A DNA stretch of 64,000 bases from Microbacterium sp. AG1240 (lineage in GTDB: Bacteria; Actinomycetota; Actinomycetes; Actinomycetales; Microbacteriaceae). The notes under the pieces are model-generated. The model worked only from the letters and a program-made list of their open reading frames with translations, did not search any database and was not told where the DNA came from. The stretch spans positions 445,324-509,323 of the forward strand of contig NZ_RBXJ01000003.1 in NCBI RefSeq assembly GCF_003635115.1. Reading direction: 5' to 3'. How positions within the stretch are numbered: the stretch's first letter is position 1; each line of letters begins with the position of its first letter. The position numbers were made by a program, and so were the translations under genes. Of the stretch, positions 41,427 through 50,047 are shown piece by piece.

Positions 41427-43198
41427 CCTCTCGCCCCGGGGAGATCGGCGATGCGCGCGACGGACGACAGCGACGGATGATGCGTCAGCCCCCGGAGCGC
41501 CTGCCGCAGCGGCGGCGGGCGCAGGCCCGCGCGTTCGATGAGGGCGTCGTCGGCGAACACGGCCGTGGTCGGCGCGGCCGCGAGGATGCGTCCGTCGGAG
41601 ACGACCACCGTGCGCTCGGCGTAGTCGGTCACGAGCTGCATGTCGTGCGTCACGACGACGACGGTGGCGCCCTCGGTGTGGAGCCCCTCCAACAGCGACA
41701 GCAGCTCGTCGGCGCGGGCGCGGTCCTGGCCGAAGGTCGGCTCGTCGAGCACCAGCAGGCGCGCGCCGCCGATCAGTGCCGTACCGACCGACAACCGCCG
41801 CTTCTGTCCTCCCGACAGCAGGAACGGATGCGCCTGCGCGCGGTGCTCGAGCCCGAAGCGCGCGAGCATGTCGTCGACACGACGGTGCACCTCGTCGTCG
41901 GGCAGCCGCTGCATCCGGAGTGCGTGGGCGAGCTCGTCGAACACCGAGTTGGCCACGAACTGGTGCTCGGGGTTCTGGAAGACGAAGCCGACCGACGCGG
42001 CGAGGGTGCGCGCGTCGGTGCGGTGCACGTCGCGCCCGGCGACCTCGACCGTGCCGCGGGGCGGTCGCATGACCCCCGCGAGCGCCTGCGCGAGGCTCGT
42101 CTTGCCGGCGCCGTTCGCGCCGACGATCGCGATGAACTCGCCCGCGGCGATGTCGAGGTCGACGTCGTGCAGCACGGGGGTGCGCCCGCGTGTCAGCGTG
42201 AGCCCGCGCACCCGCACGAGGGGCGCGGATGCTGCGGTCGACGGAGCCTGTCGAGCTCCACCCGAACCGGTGGAATCGGCCGCGATCGGTGCGCGAGCGG
42301 CCGCGGCTTGCCTGTTCCCGCCGATCGCACCGATCTCGATGGCCGGTTCGGCCTCGAGCGCGGCGTGCAGCTCGGCGGGGGTGAGGGGGAGCGGATCGAG
42401 CGTCATCCCCGCGCGGCGCAGGCGCATCGCGGCCAGCGCGGAGGTCGGCAGCCACACACCGAGGTCGAGCAGCTCGTCGGCGCGCCGTCGCATCACGGCG
42501 TCGACGGTGTCGTCCATGACGAGGTGGCCGCGGGCGTCGATCACGACGACGCGGTCGACGAGCCCGACGGCGGCGTCGAGGTTGTGCTCGACGAGCACGA
42601 TCGCGCGGTCGCCCTCGGCGACGAGATCCGCGAGCGCCGCGTAGACCTCCTCGATGCCGCGGGGGTCGAGGTTCGCCGTGGGCTCGTCGAGCACGAGCAG
42701 GGGCGACCCCATCGCCAGCGCGCAGGCGATCGCGAGACGCTGACGGCCGCCGCCCGACAGGAGGTCGGGGTTGTCGGCCCGGCGGTGCCAGAGTCCGACG
42801 CGTCGGAGCGCTGTCTCGGCGCGCGCGAGCACGTCGTCGACCGGCAGTCGCAGGTTCTCCGGTCCGAACGCCACCTCGTCGAGCACGGTGCCCGTGACGA
42901 GCTGAGCGTCGGGGTCTTGGAACACCATTCCCACCCGCGTGCTGAGCTCCGCCACCGGGGTGGTCGCCGCATCCGCCTCTCCGACCCGCACCGTGCCGAC
43001 CACGGTCGCGGGAACGGCATGGGGGATCAGTCCGTTCAGAGCCAGGGCGAGGGTGGATTTGCCCGAGCCGCTCGGTCCGAGCAGGAGCACCACCTCGCCC
43101 GGCGAGACGTCGAAGGTGACGTCGGCGGGGGTCGCCGTGGATGCCTCGTCGTGGGTGATCCCGACCCCGCGGACGCGAAGGAGGGGGACGGACGTCAT
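41423..43198 (-). CDS. ykoD: Fused double ATPase of ECF transporter (YkoD-like)
   Basis: This 591-residue protein joins two ABC ATPases. The first has Walker A GPSGSGKST near residue 41, signature LLSGGGRQRLAIA (an unusual SGGGR in place of SGGQ) and LVLDEPTANLD. The second has GANGAGKTSL near residue 358, LLSGGQKRRLSVG and LVLDEPTFGQD. A linker of about 60 residues separates them. Most ECF systems use separate EcfA1 and EcfA2; the fusion is typical for YkoD. A perfect nine-base-arm palindrome lies just upstream of its ATG. Confidence 0.9.
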   Translation of the reverse strand: MTSVPLLRVRGVGITHDEASTATPADVTFDVSPGEVVLLLGPSGSGKSTLALALNGLIPHAVPATVVGTVRVGEADAATTPVAELSTRVGMVFQDPDAQLVTGTVLDEVAFGPENLRLPVDDVLARAETALRRVGLWHRRADNPDLLSGGGRQRLAIACALAMGSPLLVLDEPTANLDPRGIEEVYAALADLVAEGDRAIVLVEHNLDAAVGLVDRVVVIDARGHLVMDDTVDAVMRRRADELLDLGVWLPTSALAAMRLRRAGMTLDPLPLTPAELHAALEAEPAIEIGAIGGNRQAAAARAPIAADSTGSGGARQAPSTAASAPLVRVRGLTLTRGRTPVLHDVDLDIAAGEFIAIVGANGAGKTSLAQALAGVMRPPRGTVEVAGRDVHRTDARTLAASVGFVFQNPEHQFVANSVFDELAHALRMQRLPDDEVHRRVDDMLARFGLEHRAQAHPFLLSGGQKRRLSVGTALIGGARLLVLDEPTFGQDRARADELLSLLEGLHTEGATVVVVTHDMQLVTDYAERTVVVSDGRILAAAPTTAVFADDALIERAGLRPPPLRQALRGLTHHPSLSSVARIADLPGARG

Positions 43199-43202
43199 CC
43201 GT

Positions 43203-43226
43203 CCAACTTAGCCCACCCTAAGTTGG
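43203..43226. promoter_or_regulatory. Palindrome upstream of the fused ATPase gene
   Basis: CCAACTTAG-CCCACC-CTAAGTTGG has perfect nine-base arms. It lies between ykoE (stop 43238) and the ykoD ATG (43198), only four bases from the latter. It may be an operator or an intra-operon hairpin. The TTAG/CTAA halves faintly resemble DtxR/IdeR-type sites, which is a weak inference. Confidence 0.5.
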
Positions 43227-43237
43227 CGGGCCGGGGC

Positions 43238-43792
43238 TCAGCGGTGGCCGGGGACCCGGCCGACTCCGGTGCGGCGGAGGGCGGCGCCGACGGCGAGGGC
43301 GGCGGCCGTCCACGCCACCGGTCCGAGCACGGCCAGGACGAGGTAGGAGACGCCCGCCCAGGGCGCCATCGTCGACAGGTGCGCGATGAATCCGACGGCG
43401 ACGGCGATGACGGCGCCGATGATGACCGCCGAGATGAAGAAGCGCCACGATCGCCAGACACGGTAGCGGGTGAGGGCTGCGACGCCCTCCTGGATGCCGC
43501 CGAACAGCAGCGCCGTGCCGAGGAACGACAGCGCGAACTGCGGGGCGACGGCGCTGGAGACGAGAGCGGCCAGCACGTGGGTGATGAGGGCGACGAGAGG
43601 AAGCCGCAGCACCTCCTGCGAGATGATCCCCGGGATCACGTGCACGCCGAGCACGAAGCCGTAGATCACCGGGATGCCGGCAATCACCGCCGGGGTGACC
43701 CAGCCGGCGACGGCACCCAGCAGGCCCGTGGCGACGCCGATGGCCGCGCACACCAGCAGGACGCGCGTGGAGAGTCGGGATGCTGCCGCCAC
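43238..43792 (-). CDS. ykoE: ECF transporter S component (YkoE family)
   Basis: This 184-residue membrane protein with five to six helices is the substrate-binding (S) subunit. It includes GLLGAVAGWVTPAVIAGIPVIYGFVLGVHVIPG in part and FGGIQEGVAALTRYRVW, which fit the YkoE (thiamine/HMP) family. The GTG at 43792 is chosen because the 32 residues before it fall in palindromic repeat family 2 and are unlike a protein. A GGAG lies close upstream. No TPP riboswitch core (CTGAGA, ACCTGATC) is present in the leader. Confidence 0.82.
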   Translation of the reverse strand: MAAASRLSTRVLLVCAAIGVATGLLGAVAGWVTPAVIAGIPVIYGFVLGVHVIPGIISQEVLRLPLVALITHVLAALVSSAVAPQFALSFLGTALLFGGIQEGVAALTRYRVWRSWRFFISAVIIGAVIAVAVGFIAHLSTMAPWAGVSYLVLAVLGPVAWTAAALAVGAALRRTGVGRVPGHR

Positions 43793-43845
43793 GGCTCCAG
43801 CGTATCGCTCGCGGTCTGGCCGCGGGCCGGGCGGCCGGGTCGCTC

Positions 43846-43915
43846 GAGAGTGCCCGTATCGGCCGGTGGTGCCCGGATTTTCGCGCACGATCGGCGGAAT
43901 CGGGCACCGTCGGTG
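43846..43915. repeat. Palindromic element family 2, copy A
   Basis: A 70-base GC-rich palindrome beginning GAGAGTGCCCGT and ending with the near-complement CGGGCACCGTCGGTG. It is about 70% identical, without gaps, to copy B at 53781-53850 (49 of 70 positions by eye). It lies between the ykoE start and the pirin gene stop. Confidence 0.7.
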
Positions 43916-43950
43916 CGCGGCCCTTCGATGCCGAGACGGATGCGGCGTGG

Positions 43951-44964
43951 TCAGCCGCGAGGCCGCTCAGGGCGACGGCGCGGGGTGAGGCGCACGCCGG
44001 GGAGGGGCGGTGCGGGAATGCGCTCGTCGGCGTGGTCGACGACGTGACCGAACCGGGCGGCCGCTGCCTCCCAGTCATCGCGGGCGTCGACGATCTCGTC
44101 GTGGGTGCGGCCGACGAAGTTCCACCACATGACGATGTCGGCCTCGAACGGCTCGCCTCCCAGGAGGAAGACCGTCGCGTCGGCGCCGCTCGAGACGTCG
44201 ACCCACTCGCGCGACGTTCCGAGGTAGAGCAGGTGCGTGCTGTCGAGCGCGACGGGTGCGGTCGGGTCTGACGCGACGTGCGCCTCTCCGAAGCATCCGA
44301 CCACCGCGTGCTCCCAGTCGGGGCGCAGCGGGATGCGCACCGTGGAGCCTGCCGGAATGCGCACCTCTGCTCCGACGATCGGGGTGTGGACGGTCGCCGG
44401 CGACGAGACGCCGGCGAGCTCGCCCAGCACGACGGTGGCCTCGCCCTCGGCGCCGGCGCCGACGGCTTCGAGCGCGACGACGGGCAGCTCGGCGTGCTGC
44501 TCGAACGCGGGGGCGCCGTGGCGACGCGATTCGGGGAGCGCGACCCAGAGCTGGAGGGCGTCGAGGGGCACGGGGTCGTCGCCGACCGAGTATTCGGAGT
44601 GGGAGATGCCCGCCCCGCTCGTCATGAGGTTCAGCGCGCCGCGTCGGACGACCACGTCGCTGCCCACCGCGTCGCGGTGCCGCACGTCGCCGACGAACGG
44701 CCAGGTGACCGTCTGGAGTCCGATGTGCGGGTGCGGCTCGACGCGCATCTTCGCCTCCTGCGGACCGAAGCGGTCGAGGAAGCACCAGGCGCCGACCATC
44801 GGCAGTGCGCGCTGCGGCAGGCTGCGATGCACCGACATCGCCCGCACCCCGCCCAGCGGCACTTCCCGTGCCTCGAGCAGCAGACTGCGGGGTCCGTCGC
44901 AGGCGACGGGGCCCTCGGTCTCGGGCGACCGGCCGGCGGCGCCGTCGGTGTCGAGCCGGGTCAC
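43951..44964 (-). CDS. Pirin family protein
   Basis: This 337-residue bicupin has the pirin N-terminal metal motif: RVEPHPHIGLQTVTWPFVGDVRHRDAVGS in part, with the two histidines of HPHIG and a later HRD, and then SHSEYS. The C-terminal cupin ends with FLLGGEPFEADIVMWWNFVGRTHDEI, a stretch conserved in pirins. Some bacterial pirins have quercetinase activity; others bind regulators, so the role here is open. The GTG at 44964 overlaps the stop of the small GNAT gene (GTGA), making these two genes an operon. Confidence 0.92.
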   Translation of the reverse strand: MTRLDTDGAAGRSPETEGPVACDGPRSLLLEAREVPLGGVRAMSVHRSLPQRALPMVGAWCFLDRFGPQEAKMRVEPHPHIGLQTVTWPFVGDVRHRDAVGSDVVVRRGALNLMTSGAGISHSEYSVGDDPVPLDALQLWVALPESRRHGAPAFEQHAELPVVALEAVGAGAEGEATVVLGELAGVSSPATVHTPIVGAEVRIPAGSTVRIPLRPDWEHAVVGCFGEAHVASDPTAPVALDSTHLLYLGTSREWVDVSSGADATVFLLGGEPFEADIVMWWNFVGRTHDEIVDARDDWEAAAARFGHVVDHADERIPAPPLPGVRLTPRRRPERPRG

Positions 44965-45302
44965 GACGACTGTTCGCCCGGGGTCGCCGATTCCGCGGCG
45001 TCGTCGTCGTCGGGCCAGTCGACGACGAGGCCCGCGACGTCGTTGCCCTTGAGGTAGTGCGCGATGAACGGGCATCGCGGCACGACGACATCGCCGCGAC
45101 GGGCGAGGTCGGCGAGCGCCTCGCCGGCGAGGATCGACCCCAACCCCTGACCCTTGAACTGCGGGTCGAGCTCGGTGTGGGTGATGATGACGCGGCCGCT
45201 GCGCGAGGTCAGGAACTCGGCGAAACCGCCGACGGCGTCTCCGACGTGGATCTCGTACCGCGACGTCTCGTCGTTGCGGGTGACGCGGGTCTCGAGGGTC
45301 AT
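44961..45302 (-). CDS. Small GNAT-type N-acetyltransferase (YjdJ-like)
   Basis: This 113-residue protein belongs to the short GCN5-related acetyltransferases. Its core reads ITHTELDPQFKGQGLGSILAGEALADLARRG in part, with the acetyl-CoA loop Q-x-x-G-x-G and then VVPRCPFIAHYLKGN. The substrate is unknown. ATG 45302 has AGGAA-type bases upstream. It starts the two-gene unit with pirin. Confidence 0.88.
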   Translation of the reverse strand: MTLETRVTRNDETSRYEIHVGDAVGGFAEFLTSRSGRVIITHTELDPQFKGQGLGSILAGEALADLARRGDVVVPRCPFIAHYLKGNDVAGLVVDWPDDDDAAESATPGEQSS

Positions 45303-45392
45303 GCGGATTCCTTCCTCAGGCGTGGTTCCACCGTAGGCGCGCGATCCGACATCGCGCCAGATCCTCGCGCGCTCGGGCGATTCGTGATGGCG

Positions 45393-45458
45393 GGAGGGGA
45401 TCTCACGGCCGGAGGATGCAGGCGCTCCCGCCCGTCCTCCGGCGGTGAGACCTCCTCC
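45393..45458. repeat. Palindromic element family 1, copy 3
   Basis: Again 24-base arms (45393-45416 and 45435-45458) with an 18-base spacer. Arms match at 21 of 24 positions and share GGAGG-G-TCTCAC with copies 1 and 2. The spacer begins TGCAGGCGCTC. It lies in the 207-base divergent region between the GNAT gene and recQ, 38 bases before the recQ -10 box. Confidence 0.8.
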
Positions 45459-45509
45459 GCTCGTGACCGCGCGCAGGTCGGTGTCGGGGGCGCGGGTTAT
45501 CGTGGGCGG

Positions 45510-47597
45510 GTGACTCCCGGACCCGATCGCGACCCCCAGGCGGGCGTGGCGATCGACCCGTACGACGGCTACGAGTGGAACCCCGACGAGCTCGCGCCGC
45601 CCGACGACTTCGACGCGCCGCCGCCGCCCGAGCCCGAGGGCTTCGGCGGTGGCCCCGCCCGCAGGGCCGGGCCCGGCGATGCCGGCCGCCGCGCGTCGAA
45701 CGCGCCCGAGTCCGCGGCATCCGTCGCCCGAAGGGCCACCGCCCGTCGCGACTTCACGGGGCGCGACCCGCGCGAGGTGCTGCACGAGGTCTACGGCTAC
45801 GACCTGTTCCGCGCCGACCAGGCCGACATCGTCGCCCAGGTCATCGGCGGGGGCGACGCCGTCGTGCTCATGCCCACCGGTGGCGGAAAGAGCGTCACGT
45901 ACCAGGTGCCGGCGCTCGTGCGCCCGGGCACGGGGCTCGTGGTGAGCCCTCTCATCGCGCTCATGCACGACCAGGTCGAGGCCCTCATCGCCAACGGCGT
46001 GCGTGCCGCCTTCCTCAACTCCACGCAGGGCGCCGACGAGCGTCGCTCGACCGAGCAGGCCTACCTCGCCGGCGAGCTCGACCTGCTCTACGTCGCACCC
46101 GAGCGGTTGAACACCGCGTCGGCGCTCTCGCTGCTGCAGCGCGGGAAGCTCAGCGTCATCGCGATCGACGAGGCGCACTGCGTCTCGCAGTGGGGCCACG
46201 ACTTCCGACCCGACTACCTCGCTCTGGGCGACCTCGCCGAGCGCTTCCCGGGCGTTCCGCGCATGGCGCTCACCGCCACGGCGACTCCCGCCACCGCGCG
46301 CGAGATCGTCGAGCGGCTGCAGTTGCCGAATGCCCGTCGCTTCGTGGCGAGCTTCGATCGGCCCAACATCCAGTACCGCATCGAGCCGAAGGTCGACCAG
46401 CGTCGGCAGCTCGTCTCGTTCATCCGGTCGGTGCAGCAGACCGAGGGGGCGGATGCGTCGTCGGCACCGGTGGGCATCGTCTACGCCCTCAGCCGCAAGA
46501 GCGTCGAGCAGACCGCCGACTACCTCCGGGGTCAGGGGATCGATGCGCTGCCCTACCACGCGGGTCTTCCGACCGAGGTGCGCGCGGCGAACCAGTCGCG
46601 GTTCCTCCGTGACGACGGGGTCGTCATGGTCGCCACGATCGCGTTCGGGATGGGCATCGACAAGCCGGACGTGCGCTTCGTCGCCCACATCGATCTGCCG
46701 AAATCGGTCGAGGGCTACTACCAGGAGACCGGTCGAGCCGGCCGAGACGGCGAGCCGTCGGTCGTGTGGATGGCGTACGGCCTCGGCGACGTCGTGCAGC
46801 AGCGTCGCATGATCGACCAGTCGCCGGGCGACCGCACCTACAAGATGCGCCTCGGCCAGCACCTCGACGCGATGCTGGCGCTGTGCGAGACGGTGGCCTG
46901 CCGGCGCCAGAACCTGCTCGACTACTTCGGCGAAGCATCCGAACCCTGCGGCAACTGCGACACCTGCCTGCAGCCTCCCGAGACGTGGGACGGCCTGGTC
47001 GCGGCGCAGAAGCTGCTCTCCACCATCGTGCGCCTGCAGCGCGAGCGGGGTCAGGCGTTCGGCGCGGGCCACCTCATCGACATCCTGCGCGGAGCGAAGA
47101 CCGAGCGCATCACGCAGCAGGGGCACGACAAGCTCGCCACCTACGGCATCGGCGCCGACCTCTCCGACCAGGACTGGCGCAGCGTCGTGCGGCAGCTGCT
47201 CGCGCGTCAGATCCTCGTCGCTCAGGGCGACTACGGCACGCTGGCCCTGAGCGAGGCCAGCGGGGGTGTCCTCCGCGGCGAGGCGCCGGTGCCGCTGCGC
47301 CGTGACGTACTCGGCCGCAGTGCGGCGGCGGGCGGTTCGCGGGTGCGCAAATCGTCGTCGGCCGATGCCGTCGACGCGGGCGACCGCGACCTCTTCGAGG
47401 CGCTCCGGGCGTGGCGTGCCGAACAGGCCCGCGAGCAGGGGGTCCCCGCCTACATCGTCTTCGGCGACGCCACGCTGCGCGCTCTGGCGGCGGCGCGCCC
47501 GGGGTCGCTCGCCGATCTCGACGGCGTCACCGGCATCGGCGCGAAGAAGCGCGAGGCCTACGGCGAGGGCGTGCTCGCCGTCGTCGCGGCGCACTGA
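45510..47597 (+). CDS. recQ: ATP-dependent DNA helicase RecQ
   Basis: This 695-residue 3'-5' DNA helicase has an extra acidic, Pro-rich N-terminus (residues 1-75), then the helicase core with PTGGGKSVTYQ, DEAHCVSQWGHDFRPDY (motif II plus the aromatic loop), ARSATP-like TATATP and QETGRAGRDGEPS (motif VI). A four-cysteine zinc site reads C-ETVA-C, then CGNCDTC. A winged-helix domain follows, and a C-terminal HRDC domain from about residue 620. The GTG start follows TTATCG, a -10 box seven bases upstream, implying a leaderless message. It functions in recombination and fork repair. Confidence 0.93.
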   Translation: MTPGPDRDPQAGVAIDPYDGYEWNPDELAPPDDFDAPPPPEPEGFGGGPARRAGPGDAGRRASNAPESAASVARRATARRDFTGRDPREVLHEVYGYDLFRADQADIVAQVIGGGDAVVLMPTGGGKSVTYQVPALVRPGTGLVVSPLIALMHDQVEALIANGVRAAFLNSTQGADERRSTEQAYLAGELDLLYVAPERLNTASALSLLQRGKLSVIAIDEAHCVSQWGHDFRPDYLALGDLAERFPGVPRMALTATATPATAREIVERLQLPNARRFVASFDRPNIQYRIEPKVDQRRQLVSFIRSVQQTEGADASSAPVGIVYALSRKSVEQTADYLRGQGIDALPYHAGLPTEVRAANQSRFLRDDGVVMVATIAFGMGIDKPDVRFVAHIDLPKSVEGYYQETGRAGRDGEPSVVWMAYGLGDVVQQRRMIDQSPGDRTYKMRLGQHLDAMLALCETVACRRQNLLDYFGEASEPCGNCDTCLQPPETWDGLVAAQKLLSTIVRLQRERGQAFGAGHLIDILRGAKTERITQQGHDKLATYGIGADLSDQDWRSVVRQLLARQILVAQGDYGTLALSEASGGVLRGEAPVPLRRDVLGRSAAAGGSRVRKSSSADAVDAGDRDLFEALRAWRAEQAREQGVPAYIVFGDATLRALAAARPGSLADLDGVTGIGAKKREAYGEGVLAVVAAH

Positions 47598-47677
47598 GCA
47601 CCGCCTCGGCGGCGGCGCCGCGCGCTCGCTAGACTCGGGCTCGAGCCACCCGACCGACGAGCCGCTGAGGGGGACCG

Positions 47678-47971
47678 GTGAGCGACCTCGAGCTGGACCT
47701 CGCGGAGCTGCGTGCGGCCAAGAGCCGGGTCGTCGGTGCGCTGGCGACGTTCCAGAGCGCCGACCGGGTGGGCGACGACCTCGGAGCCCTCACCGGCGAG
47801 TATCGCCTGGAGCGCACCGTGCGTGACTTCGCCGGCAACTGGGACTACAACCGCGGCAAGCTCGAGGACCAGCTCACGACCGTCCGCGACTGGCTGCAGG
47901 CCATCGACGAGACGATGACCGAGCTCGACCAGAGCATGGCCGAGGCGAGCGACACGGATGGTGCCCCGTGA
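47678..47971 (+). CDS. Small WXG100-like helical protein, first gene of a putative T7SS effector cassette
   Basis: This 97-residue protein is entirely helical in appearance, acidic, and without signal peptide, as in ESAT-6/WXG100 or Lap-type partner proteins. A central FAGNWDYNRGKLEDQL turn holds its only two tryptophan-region residues, in place of a strict W-x-G. Length and lack of other motifs fit an export partner for the next protein. GTG 47678 has a GAGGGGGA ribosome site, and TAGACT near 47630 is a likely -10. The stop overlaps the next gene (GTGA). The assignment rests on shape and context. Confidence 0.7.
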   Translation: MSDLELDLAELRAAKSRVVGALATFQSADRVGDDLGALTGEYRLERTVRDFAGNWDYNRGKLEDQLTTVRDWLQAIDETMTELDQSMAEASDTDGAP

Positions 47972-49590
47972 GTTCGGGACTCGCCGTCGACTACGAGGAT
48001 GTCTTCGCGGGGCGTCCCGCCGAGCTCGAGACGCGCGCCCGGAACCTGCAGCTGACCGCCGACGCCATCTCGCGCGCCGCCGAGGCCCTGCTCGACCTGG
48101 TCGACGGGCAGACCGCCCAGTCGATCGACGCCGTCCGGGGTTCGGCGGAAGACGCGTCGGCCGGTCTACGACGCGCCTACGGTCGGTACGACGGAACCGC
48201 GACGGCGCTGACGACGTTCGCCGTCGAACTCGAGACGATCCAGGCGACGGCACGCAGCGCGGTCAGCGATGCCGACGCCGAGACCGACCGCTCGTACCGG
48301 CTCGAATCCGAGATCGGCGACCTGCGCAACGAGCTCGTCCAGGCCGAGGCGGTGGGCGAGTCCACCACGGCGCTCGACGAACGGATGCTGTCGGCGGCCG
48401 GTGATCTCGCCGCCGCGCACGGTGCGGTCGACGCCGCGCGGCGGGTGCTCAACGACGCGCGTCAGCAGATCTACGACGCGGCCGACCGCGCGATCGGCGC
48501 GATCGAGACGGCGATCGAGGACGACGCCGACTCCTTCGGCGACAACTGGAACCAGTTCTGGTCACCGGTCGGCGATTTCTTCGAGATGGTCGGCGAGTGG
48601 GCGTCGCAGGTGCTCTCGGTCGTCGTCGACGCACTCATGGAGGCCCTCAGCGCGCTCGTCTCGGCGCTCGTGGTGATCGCCCTGCTGCTGGTCGCGGCGT
48701 TCGTGGTCGGGCTGGTCGTCGCCTCGTTCGGTCTGGTCGGACTCCTCCTCCTCGGAGGCCTGTTGGCCGCGGCGCTCCTCCTCGCCGTGGTGTCCGAGAC
48801 GGTCGGGCGCCCCCAGCAGACATCCGGTGGATGGAAGAGCGGGAAGACGACGCACGACGCGGAGATCGACGCCGAGAACGATCTCCTCGAGGCGCGCGAC
48901 TATCAGGGGATCATGGCGCAGCTCGCCGAGCAGGACTCCGCGAGCGCCGGCGGCACCAGCACCGAGATCCGCGTCGTGGCCGTCCGCAACGCCGATGGCG
49001 AGATCATCTCGTGGCGGGTCCAGCTGCCGAGCACCCAGTGCTGGAATCCCCTCAACAGCGACGGTTCGCTGAACGACCTGCGCGCCGACGTCATGCTCTC
49101 GATGTTCCCCGGGGTGCCGACCCAGTACGAGCACGCGGTGTGGGATGCCATGACGGAGGCGGGCGTTTTCGAGAGCGACGCGCCCATCATGTTCACGGGG
49201 TGGTCGCTGGGAGGCATGATGGCGGGCGATCTCGCCACCGACCCCCGCGTCGCGGATCGGGTCGACTCGGTGTTCACCGCGGGCTCGGCGATCGACAAGC
49301 ACTACTCCGCGATGCCGCCCGACGTGCGCGTCACGCAGATCAACAACGGCATCGACCCCGTGCACACGCTCGAGTTCCTCGGCCTCGAGACCGTCGACTA
49401 CGTGCGCCTCGACAACGATTGGCAGACCTACCGCCCGCTCGTGTGGCCGATCCACGACTCGACGATGTACGGCGCCGAGGCGGAGCGGTATCTTCCCGAG
49501 CCGCGTCGGGGCGACGAGATCTTCTTCGCCGATCCCGGCGAGGGAAGCTATGAGGACGTCTATTCGGCGTCCTACACGAGAGGTTCCTAG
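47968..49590 (+). CDS. Putative type VII-secreted effector with C-terminal lipase-like domain
   Basis: This 540-residue protein has three parts. Residues 1-210 are alpha-helical with heptad character, like LXG/WXG export domains, and include DNWNQFWSPVGDFFEMVGEW. Residues 215-280 are strongly hydrophobic, enough for two membrane helices. Residues 300-540 look like an alpha/beta-hydrolase of the class 3 lipase kind: nucleophile elbow FTGWSLGGM with S413, NNGIDPVH with D463, and WPIHDSTMYG with H496. There is no Sec signal peptide. The neighbours (WXG100-like partner, two lipoproteins) fit a secreted antibacterial lipase. A cell-envelope esterase is the alternative. Confidence 0.72.
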   Translation: MSSGLAVDYEDVFAGRPAELETRARNLQLTADAISRAAEALLDLVDGQTAQSIDAVRGSAEDASAGLRRAYGRYDGTATALTTFAVELETIQATARSAVSDADAETDRSYRLESEIGDLRNELVQAEAVGESTTALDERMLSAAGDLAAAHGAVDAARRVLNDARQQIYDAADRAIGAIETAIEDDADSFGDNWNQFWSPVGDFFEMVGEWASQVLSVVVDALMEALSALVSALVVIALLLVAAFVVGLVVASFGLVGLLLLGGLLAAALLLAVVSETVGRPQQTSGGWKSGKTTHDAEIDAENDLLEARDYQGIMAQLAEQDSASAGGTSTEIRVVAVRNADGEIISWRVQLPSTQCWNPLNSDGSLNDLRADVMLSMFPGVPTQYEHAVWDAMTEAGVFESDAPIMFTGWSLGGMMAGDLATDPRVADRVDSVFTAGSAIDKHYSAMPPDVRVTQINNGIDPVHTLEFLGLETVDYVRLDNDWQTYRPLVWPIHDSTMYGAEAERYLPEPRRGDEIFFADPGEGSYEDVYSASYTRGS

Positions 49591-49594
49591 ACGC

Positions 49595-50047
49595 ATGAGA
49601 TCGATCCGAGTCGCCCTGGGCGTCGTGCTGACGCTCGGTGCCCTGTCGCTGGCGGGATGCGCGGCATCGCCTGACATGGGCGATCTCGCGGCCCACCTCG
49701 AGGAGGTCGACGGGGTGAACGCGGTCTCGGCCGACGTGGGGCATCCGGGGGCGCCGTGGAACACCGAGGTCGTCGTGCGGCTGTTCGTCGACGACCCGAG
49801 CGACGCCGAATTCACCTCGGTCATCCGCGGAGCGATCCCGGCCCTCGCCGACGACCCCACGACGGCCCGTCACGGCGCGACGGTGATGTTCATCGACGGC
49901 GTCCCGGGCGACTACGCCAACAGCGGGCAGGAGCTGCGCGGCAAGGTGCGACCGGGCATGAAGGTCTACGACGAGCTGGGGCTCGACTTCGGCGAGTCGA
50001 TGCGCCTGTCGCCCGAGGACATCGCCCGTCTGGCCGAGGGCTCATGA
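49595..50047 (+). CDS. Lipoprotein 1, candidate immunity/accessory protein
   Basis: This 150-residue protein starts MRSIRVALGVVLTLGALSLAGC: a lipoprotein signal with LAGC and Cys22 as lipid site. The mature part is a single small alpha/beta domain with EVVVRLFVDDPSDAEF and a final LSPEDIARL. It is clearly a tandem paralogue of the next gene (same MRSIR start, Cys at the same position, matching strand pattern). No family is recognised. Outer-leaflet anchoring suits protection against an extracellular lipase. It lies four bases after the effector stop, with GAGAGG as ribosome site. Confidence 0.78.
   Translation: MRSIRVALGVVLTLGALSLAGCAASPDMGDLAAHLEEVDGVNAVSADVGHPGAPWNTEVVVRLFVDDPSDAEFTSVIRGAIPALADDPTTARHGATVMFIDGVPGDYANSGQELRGKVRPGMKVYDELGLDFGESMRLSPEDIARLAEGS

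Noticed and set aside
43793..43950. Thiamine (TPP) riboswitch upstream of ykoE
   Set aside because: The conserved cores expected in a TPP element are absent; the space is taken by palindromic element family 2.
44961..47594. GNAT protein extended to 877 residues
   Set aside because: The upstream 764 codons are antisense to recQ. The real gene begins at 45302, where the family sequence starts.
49550..49594. Earlier start for lipoprotein 1
   Set aside because: An upstream ATG would add 15 residues before the signal peptide and overlap the effector gene; ATG 49595 restores the standard lipoprotein signal shared with lipoprotein 2.
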